The notes beneath the pieces were generated by a model, which did not search any database, was not told where the DNA came from, and saw only the letters and a program-made list of their open reading frames with translations. 16,859 nucleotides of DNA. Source: JBHIET01 sp046760785 (GTDB lineage: Bacteria > Chloroflexota > Anaerolineae > B4-G1). Made by a program: the position numbers and the translations under genes. This document shows, in pieces, positions 7,363 to 14,251 of the stretch. How positions within the stretch are numbered: position 1 is the first letter of the stretch; each line of letters starts with the position of its first letter. The stretch spans positions 1 to 16,859 of the forward strand of contig JBHIET010000074.1 of NCBI GenBank assembly GCA_046760785.1, written 5' to 3'.

Positions 7363-7373
7363 GTCTGTCATGG

Positions 7374-7994
7374 TTAGCAAATGTGCAGCAGCTGAATTTT
7401 ATCTTGGATTTGTCTATAGCCAACCGTGTCACCTCGGGTCATGCTGCGCAGAACAGCGCCCGCTATCAGATCAGCCACCTGGACCAATGCTTCGCTGCAC
7501 GAGCGGGCGTTCACCATCTTTGCAAAGCCGCGCTGAATCTCTCGATGCTTCAGAGTACGTTTCAGTTCATTGAGCGCTCGCCCCGCAGGGTCGAATTGAT
7601 CTAGGATCAAGATCGCATCCTTGCGCTTTTCCCCAGGGACGAGACGGATCAGTTCGCTGACGAAGAAGGCATAGAACTGACGCCCATCTCCGCTGCGAAA
7701 GTAGTACGGCAATGTCTGCTTGTCCACGACGATGGCCCACGCAGAGAATCGTTCCCGGCTAAGCGCCTCAAACACTGCCTCCCGCAACCTGGCGCTGGTG
7801 AGTTCATGATAACTGAGCTCAAAGTACACAGGCAGGCCACGTTTATGGCGGACGCGGTCTAGACAGGCGCGTAAGGCGTCCGGCTCTGCGGTTGCTATCA
7901 TCGCGAAGACAAAGTGACTCGAGGCGCTGCGTCTGAAGTTGAAACTGGGGTCGCCGGATTCATCACCAGCAAAGATCAGTGTTACACCAGGCAA
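7374..7994 (-). CDS. DUF3800 domain protein
   Basis: The 206-residue protein carries the DUF3800 hallmarks: an N-terminal acidic motif DESGD (11-15) after a hydrophobic strand, an internal acidic strand ILILDQFD (128-135), and a C-terminal QVADLIAGAVLRS (172-184) with a conserved Asp (D175). The spaced acidic residues resemble a metal-dependent RNase H-like nuclease arrangement, but the biochemical role is unknown. The start is a TTG at 7994 with AGGGGG eight bases upstream; the in-frame stop shortly before it and the family N-terminus support this choice. It begins 27 bp after the preceding small membrane protein gene on the same strand, so it may be the last gene of the por transcript. The final codons abut the small-RNA region. 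Confidence 0.8.
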   Translation of the reverse strand: MPGVTLIFAGDESGDPSFNFRRSASSHFVFAMIATAEPDALRACLDRVRHKRGLPVYFELSYHELTSARLREAVFEALSRERFSAWAIVVDKQTLPYYFRSGDGRQFYAFFVSELIRLVPGEKRKDAILILDQFDPAGRALNELKRTLKHREIQRGFAKMVNARSCSEALVQVADLIAGAVLRSMTRGDTVGYRQIQDKIQLLHIC

Positions 7995-8021
7995 TCGCGC
8001 CGCCCCCTGTTCAACCCATCA

Positions 8022-8480
8022 CTATGGCCACTCCAGCGTAGTTGCGGGATACGGGGTGATCTCTATCACCCTCTTGAAGTAAGTCGGCCGTATCGTCTCA
8101 ATGACCACCTGTAGCTCCTCAACAGCCTCAGCCAGTTTCGGATCATCGGCCACCCCCAGCGCCTCCTGGGCTGCGATGAGATAGGCCCGCACATCGGTGG
8201 GGTGAGTGTGAGGCTCTAGCGCCGCGTCTAGCCACATTGCCACCTCGTCCCGCATCCTCTCGAGACACGCTAGGGATTCGTCATCCAGGGCTCGATCAGT
8301 CCCGTAAGGGTACCACCATGAGCCTCGCATAAAGGCCGCGCCTGCGACACCGCAAGCCACCGCAGCCAGGATCACTCCTAGCACGGTGACGCCAATGCGC
8401 CGCCCTTCGGCAGGCTCAGGGCGGCGCCCTCGTCCAACAGCGCGCGGGCTCACCTCCTCAAACTTCAGTCCTTCATACAT
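8022..8480 (-). CDS. Small membrane protein of unknown function
   Basis: I do not recognise this 152-residue protein. It has a charged N-terminus (1-28), one hydrophobic segment at about 29-52 (VTVLGVILAAVACGVAGAAF), and a mostly helical C-terminal part rich in Glu, Ala and Leu that is probably extracytoplasmic. The ATG at 8480 begins three bases after the porB stop codon; there is no strong ribosome site, so translation may be coupled to porB. Residues 18-28 (GRRPEPAEGRR) are encoded by a perfect 10-bp-stem palindrome of REP type, probably inserted into the gene. An alternative start downstream of the palindrome would leave only the membrane and C-terminal parts. Confidence 0.65.
   Translation of the reverse strand: MYEGLKFEEVSPRAVGRGRRPEPAEGRRIGVTVLGVILAAVACGVAGAAFMRGSWWYPYGTDRALDDESLACLERMRDEVAMWLDAALEPHTHPTDVRAYLIAAQEALGVADDPKLAEAVEELQVVIETIRPTYFKRVIEITPYPATTLEWP
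8397..8427. repeat. REP-like palindrome inside a coding region
   Basis: GCGCCGCCCT (8397-8406) and AGGGCGGCGC (8418-8427) are perfect inverted copies around an 11-nt loop (tcggcaggctc). The core CCCTTCGGCAGGCTCAGGG resembles a palindrome family (CCCTTCGACAAGCTCAGGG-like) scattered through many bacterial genomes. Here it sits in frame in the small membrane protein gene. Confidence 0.7.
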
Positions 8481-8483
8481 GGG

Positions 8484-9398
8484 TCAAGCGTTCGCCTTGG
8501 CCAATAGCTTAGCCCACTCGCGGTCCACGTTCTCTTGAATCGCCTGGATGTTCGCGTCGGTCAGGTGGCGGAAGCGGCCCTGGAGCCGCAGGTATTCCTC
8601 CACCGGCACTTCCTTTTTAGGCCAGACGGTGATGGTGTATTTCTCACCGTGCTCTACCTCGTAGAGTGGAAAGACTTTGCTCTCCACGGCCAGGCGGGTC
8701 AGTTTGATTGTATCGTGGGCCTCTGCCTTCCAACCGGGAGGGCACGGCGAGAGGATGTGGATGAACCTGGCGCCGCGCATGGACTTGGCCTTCTGGAACT
8801 TGCGAATGAAATCGTCGGGATAAGCCAGCGTCACCGTCGCCGCGTAGGGAATGCGATGGGCCGCCATGATCTCGACGATAGGCTTCTTGGGTCTCTCCTT
8901 GGGACGTTCGGCTGGCGTCGTCGTCGTCCAGGCCAACCAGGGCGTGGCCGAGGAGCGTTGGATGCCGGTGTTCATGTAGGCCTCGTTGTCGTAGCAGGCG
9001 TAGATGAAGTCGTCGTTCCGCTCCATCGCCCCCGACAGGGCCTGAAAGCCGATGTCGAACGTCCCTCCGTCGCCGGCCCAGGCCAGCACGGTGACATCCT
9101 CCTGCCCCTGCATGTCCAGTGCACCACGGATGCCAGCAGATAGCGAGGCGGCCGTCTCGAAGGCGGTGTGGAAGATCGGCACCTTCAGTGAGGAGTAGGG
9201 AAAGGGACCGGCGATGATGGACCAGCAGCAGGCCGGAATGACGACGATGGTTTGCTCGCCGAGTGCCTTGAGAGCATAGCGCATAGATAGCGCCCCCCCA
9301 CAGCCTGGACAAGAGACACTGCCGGAATAGGCGTGCTCTTCTTCAGGGAGTTCGTAGTTCCGGGCATACGGCTTCCGCACTCGTTTCTTCTCGCTCAT
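8484..9398 (-). CDS. porB: Pyruvate/2-oxoacid:ferredoxin oxidoreductase, beta (TPP) subunit
   Basis: The 304-residue protein is the thiamine-diphosphate subunit of a 2-oxoacid:ferredoxin oxidoreductase. It has CPGCG (30-34) and further cysteines at 57/58 and 219, the expected ligands of the proximal [4Fe-4S] cluster, and the TPP/Mg signature GDGGT (109-113) through YDNEAYMNTG (136-145). The segment RSSATPW, KKPIVEIMAAHRIPY and HILSPCPPGW are typical of pyruvate-specific PorB. A start at 9416 is possible in frame, but the ATG at 9398 follows AAGGGGGTGA and overlaps the porA stop as ATGA, giving translational coupling, so 9398 is preferred. Alpha, gamma and electron-transfer subunits lie upstream in the same operon. 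Confidence 0.93.
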   Translation of the reverse strand: MSEKKRVRKPYARNYELPEEEHAYSGSVSCPGCGGALSMRYALKALGEQTIVVIPACCWSIIAGPFPYSSLKVPIFHTAFETAASLSAGIRGALDMQGQEDVTVLAWAGDGGTFDIGFQALSGAMERNDDFIYACYDNEAYMNTGIQRSSATPWLAWTTTTPAERPKERPKKPIVEIMAAHRIPYAATVTLAYPDDFIRKFQKAKSMRGARFIHILSPCPPGWKAEAHDTIKLTRLAVESKVFPLYEVEHGEKYTITVWPKKEVPVEEYLRLQGRFRHLTDANIQAIQENVDREWAKLLAKANA

Positions 9399-10549
9399 CG
9401 TTTCACCCCCTTCCATAGGATCGGTTCCGGTGGCGTGTCGTGGTCGAAGGTGAAGGAGATCACCTCCTGGATCAGGTCCGGCGTGACGTCGCGCCCTCCC
9501 AGCCCGGCGATGAAGCTGAAGATGGGCGGGCGATGCCCGTCGTTGTACAACGCCGCCTTGATCTCCTGGGCGAAGACCCCACCGACGCCGGGAGAGAGGT
9601 TGCGGTCAATAACCGCCACTTTGGGGACACCCACCAGCGCCTGCTGCACAGCATGGGCCGGGAAGGGCCGGAATAAACGCACCTTGAGCAGCCCCACCGG
9701 CACCCCCTGCGCCCGCAGCTCATCAATCACCACGCGAGAGGTGCTGGTGATGGTCGAGGAAGTGACCAATGCCACCTCGGCCCCCTCCACGCGGTACGGC
9801 TCGATCAGGCCATACCGCCGCCCGAACAAATCCCCGAACTCCTCGTCCGCTCTTTCCACGACCTCGACGGCCCGTTCCATCGCCCGTTGTATCTTGTAGC
9901 GCATCTCCATGTAGTCGCTGGGTGTCACCAGCGCGCCAAAGGCGTGGGGATCATCCACATCCAGCTTCCACTCAGGGCTGTACGGCGGCAGGTACTTGTC
10001 TACCATCTCCTGGTCGGGGATGTCCACCGCCTCCGAGGTGTGGGAAAGGACGAAAGCATCCAGGACGACCATCGCCGGCAGCAACACCTGTTCGGCTGCC
10101 CTGTACGCCTGGATGACGGTGTCCAGCACCTCCTGGTTGTTCTCGCAATAGAACTGCATCCAGCCGGTGTCCCGCTGCGAGAGGGTGTCACTCTGCTCCG
10201 TCCAGACGGACCAGCCGGGTGCGATCCCCCGGTTCACCGCTCCCATCACGATGGGCAGCCGGGCGCCAGTCGCCCAGTGGATCACCTCGTGCATCAGCAA
10301 CAGCCCCTGGCCGCTGGTGGCGGTGAAGGCACGCGCCCCGGTCGCCGAAGCGCCGATGCAGGCCGCCATCGCCGAGTGCTCCGATTCGACCTTGATAAAA
10401 CGGGCATCCAATTCCCCCTCGGCGCAGAAGTCGGCCAGTTTCTCGATGATCGAGGTCTGCGGGGTGATGGGATAAGCAGCGATGACCTGTACCCGCGCCA
10501 GTTTTGCGCCGTAAGAGACGGCGTAGTTACCCCTGATTACTTTTTCCAC
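9395..10549 (-). CDS. porA: Pyruvate/2-oxoacid:ferredoxin oxidoreductase, alpha subunit
   Basis: The 384-residue protein is the alpha subunit. It opens with the conserved YPITPQT (26-32) and has KVESEHSAM (53-61), whose glutamate (E57) normally activates the TPP of the beta subunit, then the ATSGQGLLLMHE segment and, in the C-terminal half, the transketolase-C-like domain ending near AGLGGRDVTP. Length is normal for a four-subunit enzyme. The start chosen is the GTG at 10549, preceded by GAGGAG; longer in-frame starts (to 10600) would extend deep into the upstream gene. It overlaps the preceding flavoprotein gene by 13 bp and the following porB by 4 bp. Pyruvate is the likeliest substrate, but other 2-oxoacids are not excluded. 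Confidence 0.93.
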   Translation of the reverse strand: MEKVIRGNYAVSYGAKLARVQVIAAYPITPQTSIIEKLADFCAEGELDARFIKVESEHSAMAACIGASATGARAFTATSGQGLLLMHEVIHWATGARLPIVMGAVNRGIAPGWSVWTEQSDTLSQRDTGWMQFYCENNQEVLDTVIQAYRAAEQVLLPAMVVLDAFVLSHTSEAVDIPDQEMVDKYLPPYSPEWKLDVDDPHAFGALVTPSDYMEMRYKIQRAMERAVEVVERADEEFGDLFGRRYGLIEPYRVEGAEVALVTSSTITSTSRVVIDELRAQGVPVGLLKVRLFRPFPAHAVQQALVGVPKVAVIDRNLSPGVGGVFAQEIKAALYNDGHRPPIFSFIAGLGGRDVTPDLIQEVISFTFDHDTPPEPILWKGVKR

Positions 10550-12273
10550 TTGATCTCCTCCTCCATCACAATCACGCCACGCGGACATTCGGAAGCACAC
10601 ACTCCGCAGCCCTTGCAGTAGTCATAGTTGAAGACGTAGGGAGTCGCCCCGTCCCGCAGGACGGCCGCGTCGGGACAGAAGATGAGGCAGTTGTCGCACT
10701 CATTGCAGGTGCCGCAACTGAAGCAACGGAGCACCTCCGCCACCAGCGCCTCCTCGTCAACGGGCAGGTTGACTTCGGAGAAGTTCTGCGCCCGCGTCGC
10801 CGGGTCCAACTGCTCCTGCTCAAGACCTGGGAGTTCGTCGAAGTAGACGGTGTTGATATCCTCGTAAGAGACGACGGTGGGATCCATCTCGCGCGGCGAG
10901 GCCCGCACGTTTCGCTCCAGCGGCGGGAAATCGGCCAGTTCCTCGCCTCTTAAGAAGCGATGGATCGAAAGGGCCGCCCGCTTGCCGGAGCCCACGGCGT
11001 GGGTCACAGTGCCGTAGCCGGTCGCCACGTCGCCCGCGGCAAAGACGGCCGGCCGGCCGGTCGCCCCAGCATCGTCAATGAGAACGCGCCCCCCCTCCGC
11101 TTGTACACCCCAGCCCCTTTCCAGGAACGAGAGGTCGGCCACCTGGCCCAGCGCCGGGATGACAGTATCACACTCCAGCTCGAACTCGGAGCCGGCGATG
11201 GGAATGGGGCGGCGGCGTCCGCTCTTGTCCGGCTCCCCCAGTTCCATGCGCACGCACTTCAGCCCCCGCACACGCCCGTCGGCGGTGAGAACCTCAACAG
11301 GCGCGGCCAGGTAGGTGAAGTGCACCCCCTCGGCCAGCGCCTCTTCGATTTCGTCTTCACCGGCGGGCATCTCCGTCCGCGAGCGGCGGTAGAGGACGGT
11401 GACGTCGGCTCCCAGACGGCGGCTCGTGCGGGCGGCGTCCATCGCTGTGTTGCCACCCCCGACGACGACCACCTCGGAGCCGACGTCAACCCGCTCGCCC
11501 CGCTCCACGCAAGAAAGGAAGTCAATGCCACAGGAAACACCGGAGCTTTCCTCACCGGAGACGCCGAGTTTGCGGCTCACCGTCTGGCCTGTGGCGAGGA
11601 GGACAGCGTCGTACTGTGCCAGTTCATCAAAAGAGAGCGTCTTACCCAGACACTCTCCAGTACGCACTTCTACCCCTTGCGTGAGGATGTCAGCGATCTC
11701 CGCCTCCAACACCTGCCGGGGCAGCCGGTATTCTGGAATAAGGCGTAGCATACCCCCAAGTTGGTCTTGGGCCTCGAAGAGGGTGACCGGATACCCCAGG
11801 CGGGCCAGGTGGTAGGCGCACGAAAGCCCCGCCGGGCCAGAGCCGACGATGGCTACCTTTTCGGTGTATCGTTGTTCCGGCGGCGGGAGTGTAAACCCCT
11901 CGGCGTGGGCCCGGTCGGCCAGGAAGCGCTCGACACAGTGAACGGCGATCGCCTCACCCAGGTCTCTGCGGTTGCACTCCTGCTCGCAGAAATGAGGGCA
12001 AACCCGCCCGCACACACCCGGCAGAGGATTCTCCTCCATGATGAGCTGCCAGGCCTCTTCGTAGCGGCGCTCGGCGACCAGCGACAAGTAGGCCACGATG
12101 TCCTCCCCAGCCGGGCATCTGTAGTTGCAGGGTGGGGTCCTGTTAACGTACACCGGTCGCAGATAGCGCCAGGCACCGGTCTCGTTATAGAGCGTCGTCC
12201 CCAGCGAGGCCGGCATGGGTGGCATCTCGGCTTGGCTCTTGAAGGTAATTACCTTTGCCTCTTCTTTATCCAC
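10537..12273 (-). CDS. GltD-like FAD/NAD(P) oxidoreductase fused to PorD-type ferredoxin
   Basis: The 578-residue protein combines three modules. Residues 1-120 form the Fe-S domain of glutamate synthase small subunits and NfnB, with cysteines at 49, 53, 88, 92, 96 and 100. Residues 135-445 are a two-dinucleotide oxidoreductase: GSGPAG (144-149) for FAD, GGGNTA (272-277) for NAD(P)H, and AAGDVATG (412-419) for FAD. Residues 517-563 form a ferredoxin domain: CFSCGTCNECDNCLIFCP, then CKGCGVCASECP. No separate porD exists in the operon, so this tail probably replaces it and carries electrons from PorB to the flavin. It is not a glutamate synthase subunit, since gltB is absent. The GTG at 12273 (GGAGG five bases upstream) is preferred over the in-frame start at 12342. 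Confidence 0.9.
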   Translation of the reverse strand: MDKEEAKVITFKSQAEMPPMPASLGTTLYNETGAWRYLRPVYVNRTPPCNYRCPAGEDIVAYLSLVAERRYEEAWQLIMEENPLPGVCGRVCPHFCEQECNRRDLGEAIAVHCVERFLADRAHAEGFTLPPPEQRYTEKVAIVGSGPAGLSCAYHLARLGYPVTLFEAQDQLGGMLRLIPEYRLPRQVLEAEIADILTQGVEVRTGECLGKTLSFDELAQYDAVLLATGQTVSRKLGVSGEESSGVSCGIDFLSCVERGERVDVGSEVVVVGGGNTAMDAARTSRRLGADVTVLYRRSRTEMPAGEDEIEEALAEGVHFTYLAAPVEVLTADGRVRGLKCVRMELGEPDKSGRRRPIPIAGSEFELECDTVIPALGQVADLSFLERGWGVQAEGGRVLIDDAGATGRPAVFAAGDVATGYGTVTHAVGSGKRAALSIHRFLRGEELADFPPLERNVRASPREMDPTVVSYEDINTVYFDELPGLEQEQLDPATRAQNFSEVNLPVDEEALVAEVLRCFSCGTCNECDNCLIFCPDAAVLRDGATPYVFNYDYCKGCGVCASECPRGVIVMEEEIKWKK

Positions 12274-12292
12274 AGGTTCCTCCAATCTCTCA

Positions 12293-12369
12293 TTGTCAGC
12301 GACTGGCCGTTGACACCTGGCTAACCGCCAATTGCTAACCACCGACAGCTAATTGCTGACTGCTAATTC
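12293..12369. repeat. Degenerate 7-bp tandem repeat tract between porC and flavoprotein genes
   Basis: Read on the - strand, eleven units of seven bases keep register: GAATTAG at 12369-12363, CAGTCAG, CAATTAG, then CTGTCGG, TGGTTAG, CAATTGG and CGGTTAG, with decay toward 12293. It starts inside the porC gene, encoding its last residues LAVSN and stop, and fills the spacer up to the ribosome site of the flavoprotein gene. The arrangement mirrors 6272-6355. Confidence 0.7.
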
Positions 12370-12900
12370 ATACGCCTCCCTCACAGCGGCGACGTTGCCC
12401 TCTGGATTGATGGGCACGGCCTCCTCCGTCGCCTGGCACACTGCCTCCAGCCCGACGACGCCCGTGATGCGGGAGAACGCTCCCAAAATGGCAGTGTTGA
12501 CGATGGGGGCATTGCTGGGCCCCAGGTGATGCTTGATGGCGATGGCGTTGGCGTCCACGGTCGCCACCTTGTACTTCTCCGGGAGGCCAAACACCCCCGC
12601 TCCCTGGGCACTGTTGATCACAATCCAGGCGCCCTCCTTGAGGCCAGCGGTGACGTCCACCACCTCCATCAACGACGGGTCGAGCACCATGATGTGGTCG
12701 GGGGTGTAGATTTGAGTGCGTATGCGGATGGGCTCGCCAGAGATGCGGGTGAAGGCCATCACCGGTGCCCCCCGCCGCTCCACGCCAAAGGCAGGGAAGG
12801 ATTGGACGTGCCTTCCCTCAAGAAATGCGGCCGCGGCCAGCACTTGAGAGGCAATCACCGCCCCCTGGCCACCACGACCATGAATGCGGATTTCGATCAC
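12349..12900 (-). CDS. porC: Pyruvate/2-oxoacid:ferredoxin oxidoreductase, gamma subunit
   Basis: The 183-residue protein is the gamma subunit that contacts CoA and the alpha subunit. It shows GRGGQG (8-13), the hallmark SFPAFGVERRGAPV (34-47) and the segment PIVNTAILGAF. The ORF is open to 12987, but the GTG at 12900 follows AAGGAG at a seven-base spacing and gives the family N-terminus (IEIRIHGRGGQG), so it is preferred. It is the first gene of the por operon; the flavoprotein gene begins 75 bp downstream after a 7-bp repeat tract that also encodes the porC tail. A promoter should lie in 12901-13030; only weak hexamers were seen there. Confidence 0.93.
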   Translation of the reverse strand: MIEIRIHGRGGQGAVIASQVLAAAAFLEGRHVQSFPAFGVERRGAPVMAFTRISGEPIRIRTQIYTPDHIMVLDPSLMEVVDVTAGLKEGAWIVINSAQGAGVFGLPEKYKVATVDANAIAIKHHLGPSNAPIVNTAILGAFSRITGVVGLEAVCQATEEAVPINPEGNVAAVREAYELAVSN

Positions 12901-13029
12901 ACGCACGCTCCTTTCTTTCTGACAGGCTACCGCCTGCATACTCTGATATGGCCCCTTATGACAACTTATCGTACTCCAACCTGGCATCTTTTTGTAGTAT
13001 TAGGCATCACCACCTTGATGGGACGAAAA
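12901..13029. other. Non-coding leader region upstream of the por operon
   Basis: No gene is visible here. Together with the PIN-domain remnant and a short stretch to 13346, it makes a 446-bp gap. On the - strand TTGTCA near 12960 resembles a -35, but no good -10 follows at the right distance. It must contain the por promoter unless transcription starts further upstream. Confidence 0.35.
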
Positions 13030-13308
13030 TCACGATTGACAGGCATCGCACCTCACACGTTCTACAGGAGTTCCGCCCCAATTGCGCTCCTGCCACCCCA
13101 GGCAGCGCTCACGCCAGGTGCAAAGATTCACGGCTTGTATTCCACCTTCTACCAACCTATCGGCCTCGCCCTTCACGGCACAGGCCAGGATCAGATCGTC
13201 GTCAGGGTCGGCGGCAATGACCGGCCTGACGCCTTCCTCAGTTGCTTCGACCTCCTCACCGAGGATCGCCAGGTCGGCGACATACTCATTGGCGCTCTGA
13301 GCCTCCAC
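13030..13308 (-). pseudogene. Remnant of a PIN-domain (VapC-like) toxin gene
   Basis: The 92-codon frame has only a GTG as possible start. Its middle, VRPVIAADPDDDLILACAVKGEADRLVEGG, matches the third and fourth conserved regions of PIN-domain RNases of toxin-antitoxin systems (family: DPDDDxiLacAlaagADyiVtGD), including the acidic cluster. The N-terminal half with the first catalytic Asp is missing, the following GD has become GG, and the sequence after it (QAVNLCTWRERC) no longer resembles the family C-terminus. No antitoxin gene is adjacent. I read it as a decayed internal fragment; expression as a functional toxin is unlikely. Confidence 0.5.
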
Positions 13309-13346
13309 ACCCTTTGACCAAGATTATACACCGGCAGCACAGCCCG

Positions 13347-13922
13347 TCAATCTCCACCGCCAAGCGGGTTTGCCAGCTTCCCCTCCAACCGAACCAGTGC
13401 CTCCTCTAACTGGGCCAGCGCTGCGTCCAGCTCCTCCAGGTAGCCAACCAGCGGCGTCTCGGCGAGAGGGACCGCTATTGGCACGTCTACACTCAATGGC
13501 ACCGTGGTGGCAAGGTCCACCGTCTGGCTGATCGGCACGGCAACCTCCAGGTCCACCGGGATGATAGCACGGATGGGCACGTCTACGTCGAAGGTGCCCA
13601 GCAGCCCGGCGTCAATGGGGATCATCACCACCGTCGAGATCGGGACGGTGGTGTGGATGGGCACGGTGACCTCTTCGTTGAAGGGGATGCTGGTCGCGAT
13701 GGGAATCTCCTGCTGTACCTCGAAGGTGTAGGAGAAGGTGTCCTCGCCGATGCCGGTGACCATAGCACGGGTGTCGGCCACTGTATCCAGAGCCGTCTGG
13801 CTGGCATCCAGACCGATCTGCCGGGCCTGCAGCAGCGCAAAGATGACCGCGCCGTTGAGTGCCAGCGAGCATAGCACCAGCAGAGCCAGCAAAATCAAGA
13901 TGATAATGTAGACTTTGTTCAT
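13347..13922 (-). CDS. Membrane-anchored protein with VPI-type repeats
   Basis: I do not recognise a named family. The 191-residue protein has one N-terminal membrane segment (about 4-30), a short helical stretch, then a repetitive region (72-157) with eleven [IV]P[ILVF] motifs, such as VPIHTTVPIST and VDVPIAVPL, spaced roughly 6-16 residues apart. Alternating hydrophobic residues predict short beta strands, so a small beta-solenoid or stacked sheet outside the membrane is possible. Residues 160-183 (YLEELDAALAQLEEALVRLE) look like a coiled coil. The ATG at 13922 has AGGAG seven bases upstream. It stands alone between the PIN remnant and a repeat-rich gap. A role in envelope structure or membrane-proximal assembly is only a guess. 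Confidence 0.75.
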   Translation of the reverse strand: MNKVYIIILILLALLVLCSLALNGAVIFALLQARQIGLDASQTALDTVADTRAMVTGIGEDTFSYTFEVQQEIPIATSIPFNEEVTVPIHTTVPISTVVMIPIDAGLLGTFDVDVPIRAIIPVDLEVAVPISQTVDLATTVPLSVDVPIAVPLAETPLVGYLEELDAALAQLEEALVRLEGKLANPLGGGD

Positions 13923-13937
13923 CAGTGAGCTCCTTGA

Positions 13938-14003
13938 TCAGGTAACTGGTAAATTGGTAGATCAAAGAGCAGGCGCTGACCAATTTACCAATATACCAAC
14001 TAC
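13938..14003. repeat. Degenerate 7-8-bp repeats (GGTAAAT/ACCAATT type)
   Basis: GGTA recurs at 7-8-bp spacing near 13940-13960, and CCAA recurs every 8 bp near 13980-14000 (ACCAATTT, ACCAATAT, ACCAACTA). GGTAAATTGG and CCAATTTACC also form a 10-bp inverted repeat. Similar units (TACCAATC, TACTAACC) lie at 14260-14276, on the other side of the 240-bp palindromic element. They resemble the tracts at 6272 and 12293. Confidence 0.5.
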
Positions 14004-14011
14004 TACACGTG

Positions 14012-14251
14012 GGCGGAAATCCTTCCGCAGTTAGGTGTCGAGCGGGAGCGCCGGTTGAGTAGGAGCTTCAGGTTGAGCAGCGGCTTGGGCTGAGTAGCGA
14101 AGCGTATCGAAGCCAGGCGACGTATCGAAACCAAGCGGCTTATTCAGAATGCTTTTGCAGGCAGAAAACGCTTGGTTTCGATACGCTTCTCCACTTTGTT
14201 GCGAAGCTACTCAACCAGCGCTTGTTCCGTAACTGCCAAGGGATTTCCGCC
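14012..14251. repeat. 240-bp imperfect inverted repeat element
   Basis: The gap between the repeat protein and the methyltransferase-like gene holds nested inverted repeats: GGCGGAAATCC (14012-14022) with 14241-14251; GCAGTTA (14027-14033) with 14230-14236; AGCGCCGGTTGAGTAG (14047-14062) with 14207-14222, one mismatch; and CGTATCGAAACCAAGCG (14121-14137) with 14169-14185, perfect. The left arm also has direct copies of GGTTGAGTAG at 18-bp spacing (14053, 14071, 14089). The core resembles the GGTTGAGTAG...CGTATCGAAACC palindromes dispersed in some high-GC genomes. It encodes no protein. Confidence 0.75.

Noticed and set aside
10960..11748. + strand open frame of 262 codons
   Set aside because: It is antisense to the flavoprotein gene, whose FAD and NAD(P) motifs are clear.
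12526..13317. + strand open frame of 263 codons across porC and the PIN remnant
   Set aside because: It runs antisense through porC and has no recognisable motif or ribosome site.
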